Shown here: positions 14,576-14,784 of the stretch, one piece after another
Layout: the number at the start of each line of letters is the position of its first letter
Numbering within the stretch: position 1 is the first letter of the stretch
NCBI GenBank assembly: GCA_031538895.1
Contig: JAVKLU010000062.1
Coordinates: 1-14,784 of the forward strand
Source: JAVKLU01 sp031538895
Lineage (GTDB): Bacteria; Pseudomonadota; Gammaproteobacteria; Burkholderiales; Burkholderiaceae
DNA length: 14,784 nt
Direction of reading: 5' to 3'
The notes under the pieces: model-generated
Database searches by the model: none
Seen by the model: the letters and a program-made list of their open reading frames with translations, nothing else
Told to the model about the DNA's origin: nothing
Position numbers and translations under genes: made by a program

Positions 14576-14615
14576 GAAAAAAACTTGTTTCATCGCAAGG
14601 TTTCAAGTTTTTTTC
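14576..14615. terminator. Bidirectional intrinsic terminator
   Basis: GAAAAAAACTTG (14576-14587) pairs perfectly with CAAGTTTTTTTC (14604-14615), a 12-bp stem whose distal half supplies seven Ts. An inner CTTG/CAAG pairing is also possible. The T-run after CAAG on the plus strand, mirrored on the minus strand, suits termination in both directions. It stands 13 bp after the GC-rich hairpin. Confidence 0.6.
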
Positions 14616-14644
14616 AGTATATAAAAATAAAAATTATCAATAAA

Positions 14645-14784
14645 GGGCACTTCTATAAATACAGAATGTGCGGATGAAGTGCGAGGCGCACAGCGCACAG
14701 AAACCGGAGCGTACATACAGTACGTGAGGATTTCGCGTACCGCGCAACAAAGCAATTCGCCGCAAAAATGAATTGATAGAAGTG
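14645..14784 (+). repeat. MITE-like dispersed repeat, copy 3 (right end cut by window edge)
   Basis: It starts with an intact terminus GGGCACTTCTAT (14645-14656) and runs to ATAGAAGTG at the window edge, three bases short of a full 143-bp copy. It differs from copy 1 at 14695 (A to G), 14741 (T to C, which weakens the CAGTACG/CGTACTG stem) and 14782. The outside left flank is TAAA (14641-14644), an AT-only 4-mer comparable with TTTA at copy 2. It follows the terminator of the sugar-binding protein gene. Confidence 0.85.

Noticed and set aside
1..14784. CRISPR array or defence system
   Set aside because: The three long repeats are kilobases apart with no regular spacers, and no cas, nuclease or toxin-antitoxin genes are present.
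1..14784. Neisseriaceae-type DNA uptake sequences
   Set aside because: I looked for GCCGTCTGAA-like words and found none, so this does not support a Neisseria-type assignment.

Overview
The window is a stretch of ordinary chromosome from a proteobacterium, most likely a betaproteobacterium of modest GC content. The evidence is the HscA, RodA, RuvA, Lon and PurD sequences, the neighbouring yebC and purD genes, and an RlmL methyltransferase that stands alone instead of being fused to RlmK as in many gammaproteobacteria. I cannot name the genus. Nine complete protein genes are recognisable. I see no tRNA, rRNA, CRISPR array, prophage or transposase.

Layout from left to right. Positions 1-139 hold a short mobile-looking repeat that abuts the stop codon of rodA (minus; peptidoglycan polymerase). 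hscA (minus; Fe-S cluster chaperone) lies upstream of rodA and probably shares its transcript. ruvA (plus; Holliday junction binding) diverges from hscA and converges on lon (minus; AAA+ protease). The 307 bp upstream of lon hold a 13-bp tandem repeat and two mutually exclusive hairpins. Next come rlmL (minus; 23S rRNA methyltransferase) and a PuuC-like aldehyde dehydrogenase (minus). An RsmI-family methyltransferase (plus) diverges from the dehydrogenase and converges on purD (minus). A second copy of the short repeat separates purD from yebC (minus). A GtsA-like sugar-binding lipoprotein (plus) has symmetric elements upstream and two stacked hairpins downstream. The third copy of the repeat runs into the right edge.

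Most of the genes are independent housekeeping functions: cell wall, Fe-S assembly, recombination, proteolysis, rRNA methylation, purine synthesis and translation. They do not form one pathway. The most notable structure is the 143-bp repeat, present three times in the same orientation. It has about 12-bp terminal inverted repeats (consensus GGGCACTTCTAT), internal hairpins, and at the one copy with both flanks visible a 4-bp direct duplication TTTA. It looks like a non-autonomous miniature transposable element. Because both window edges fall inside copies, the window is probably an assembly contig broken at this repeat, which suggests further copies elsewhere in the genome. I found no convincing new multi-gene system.
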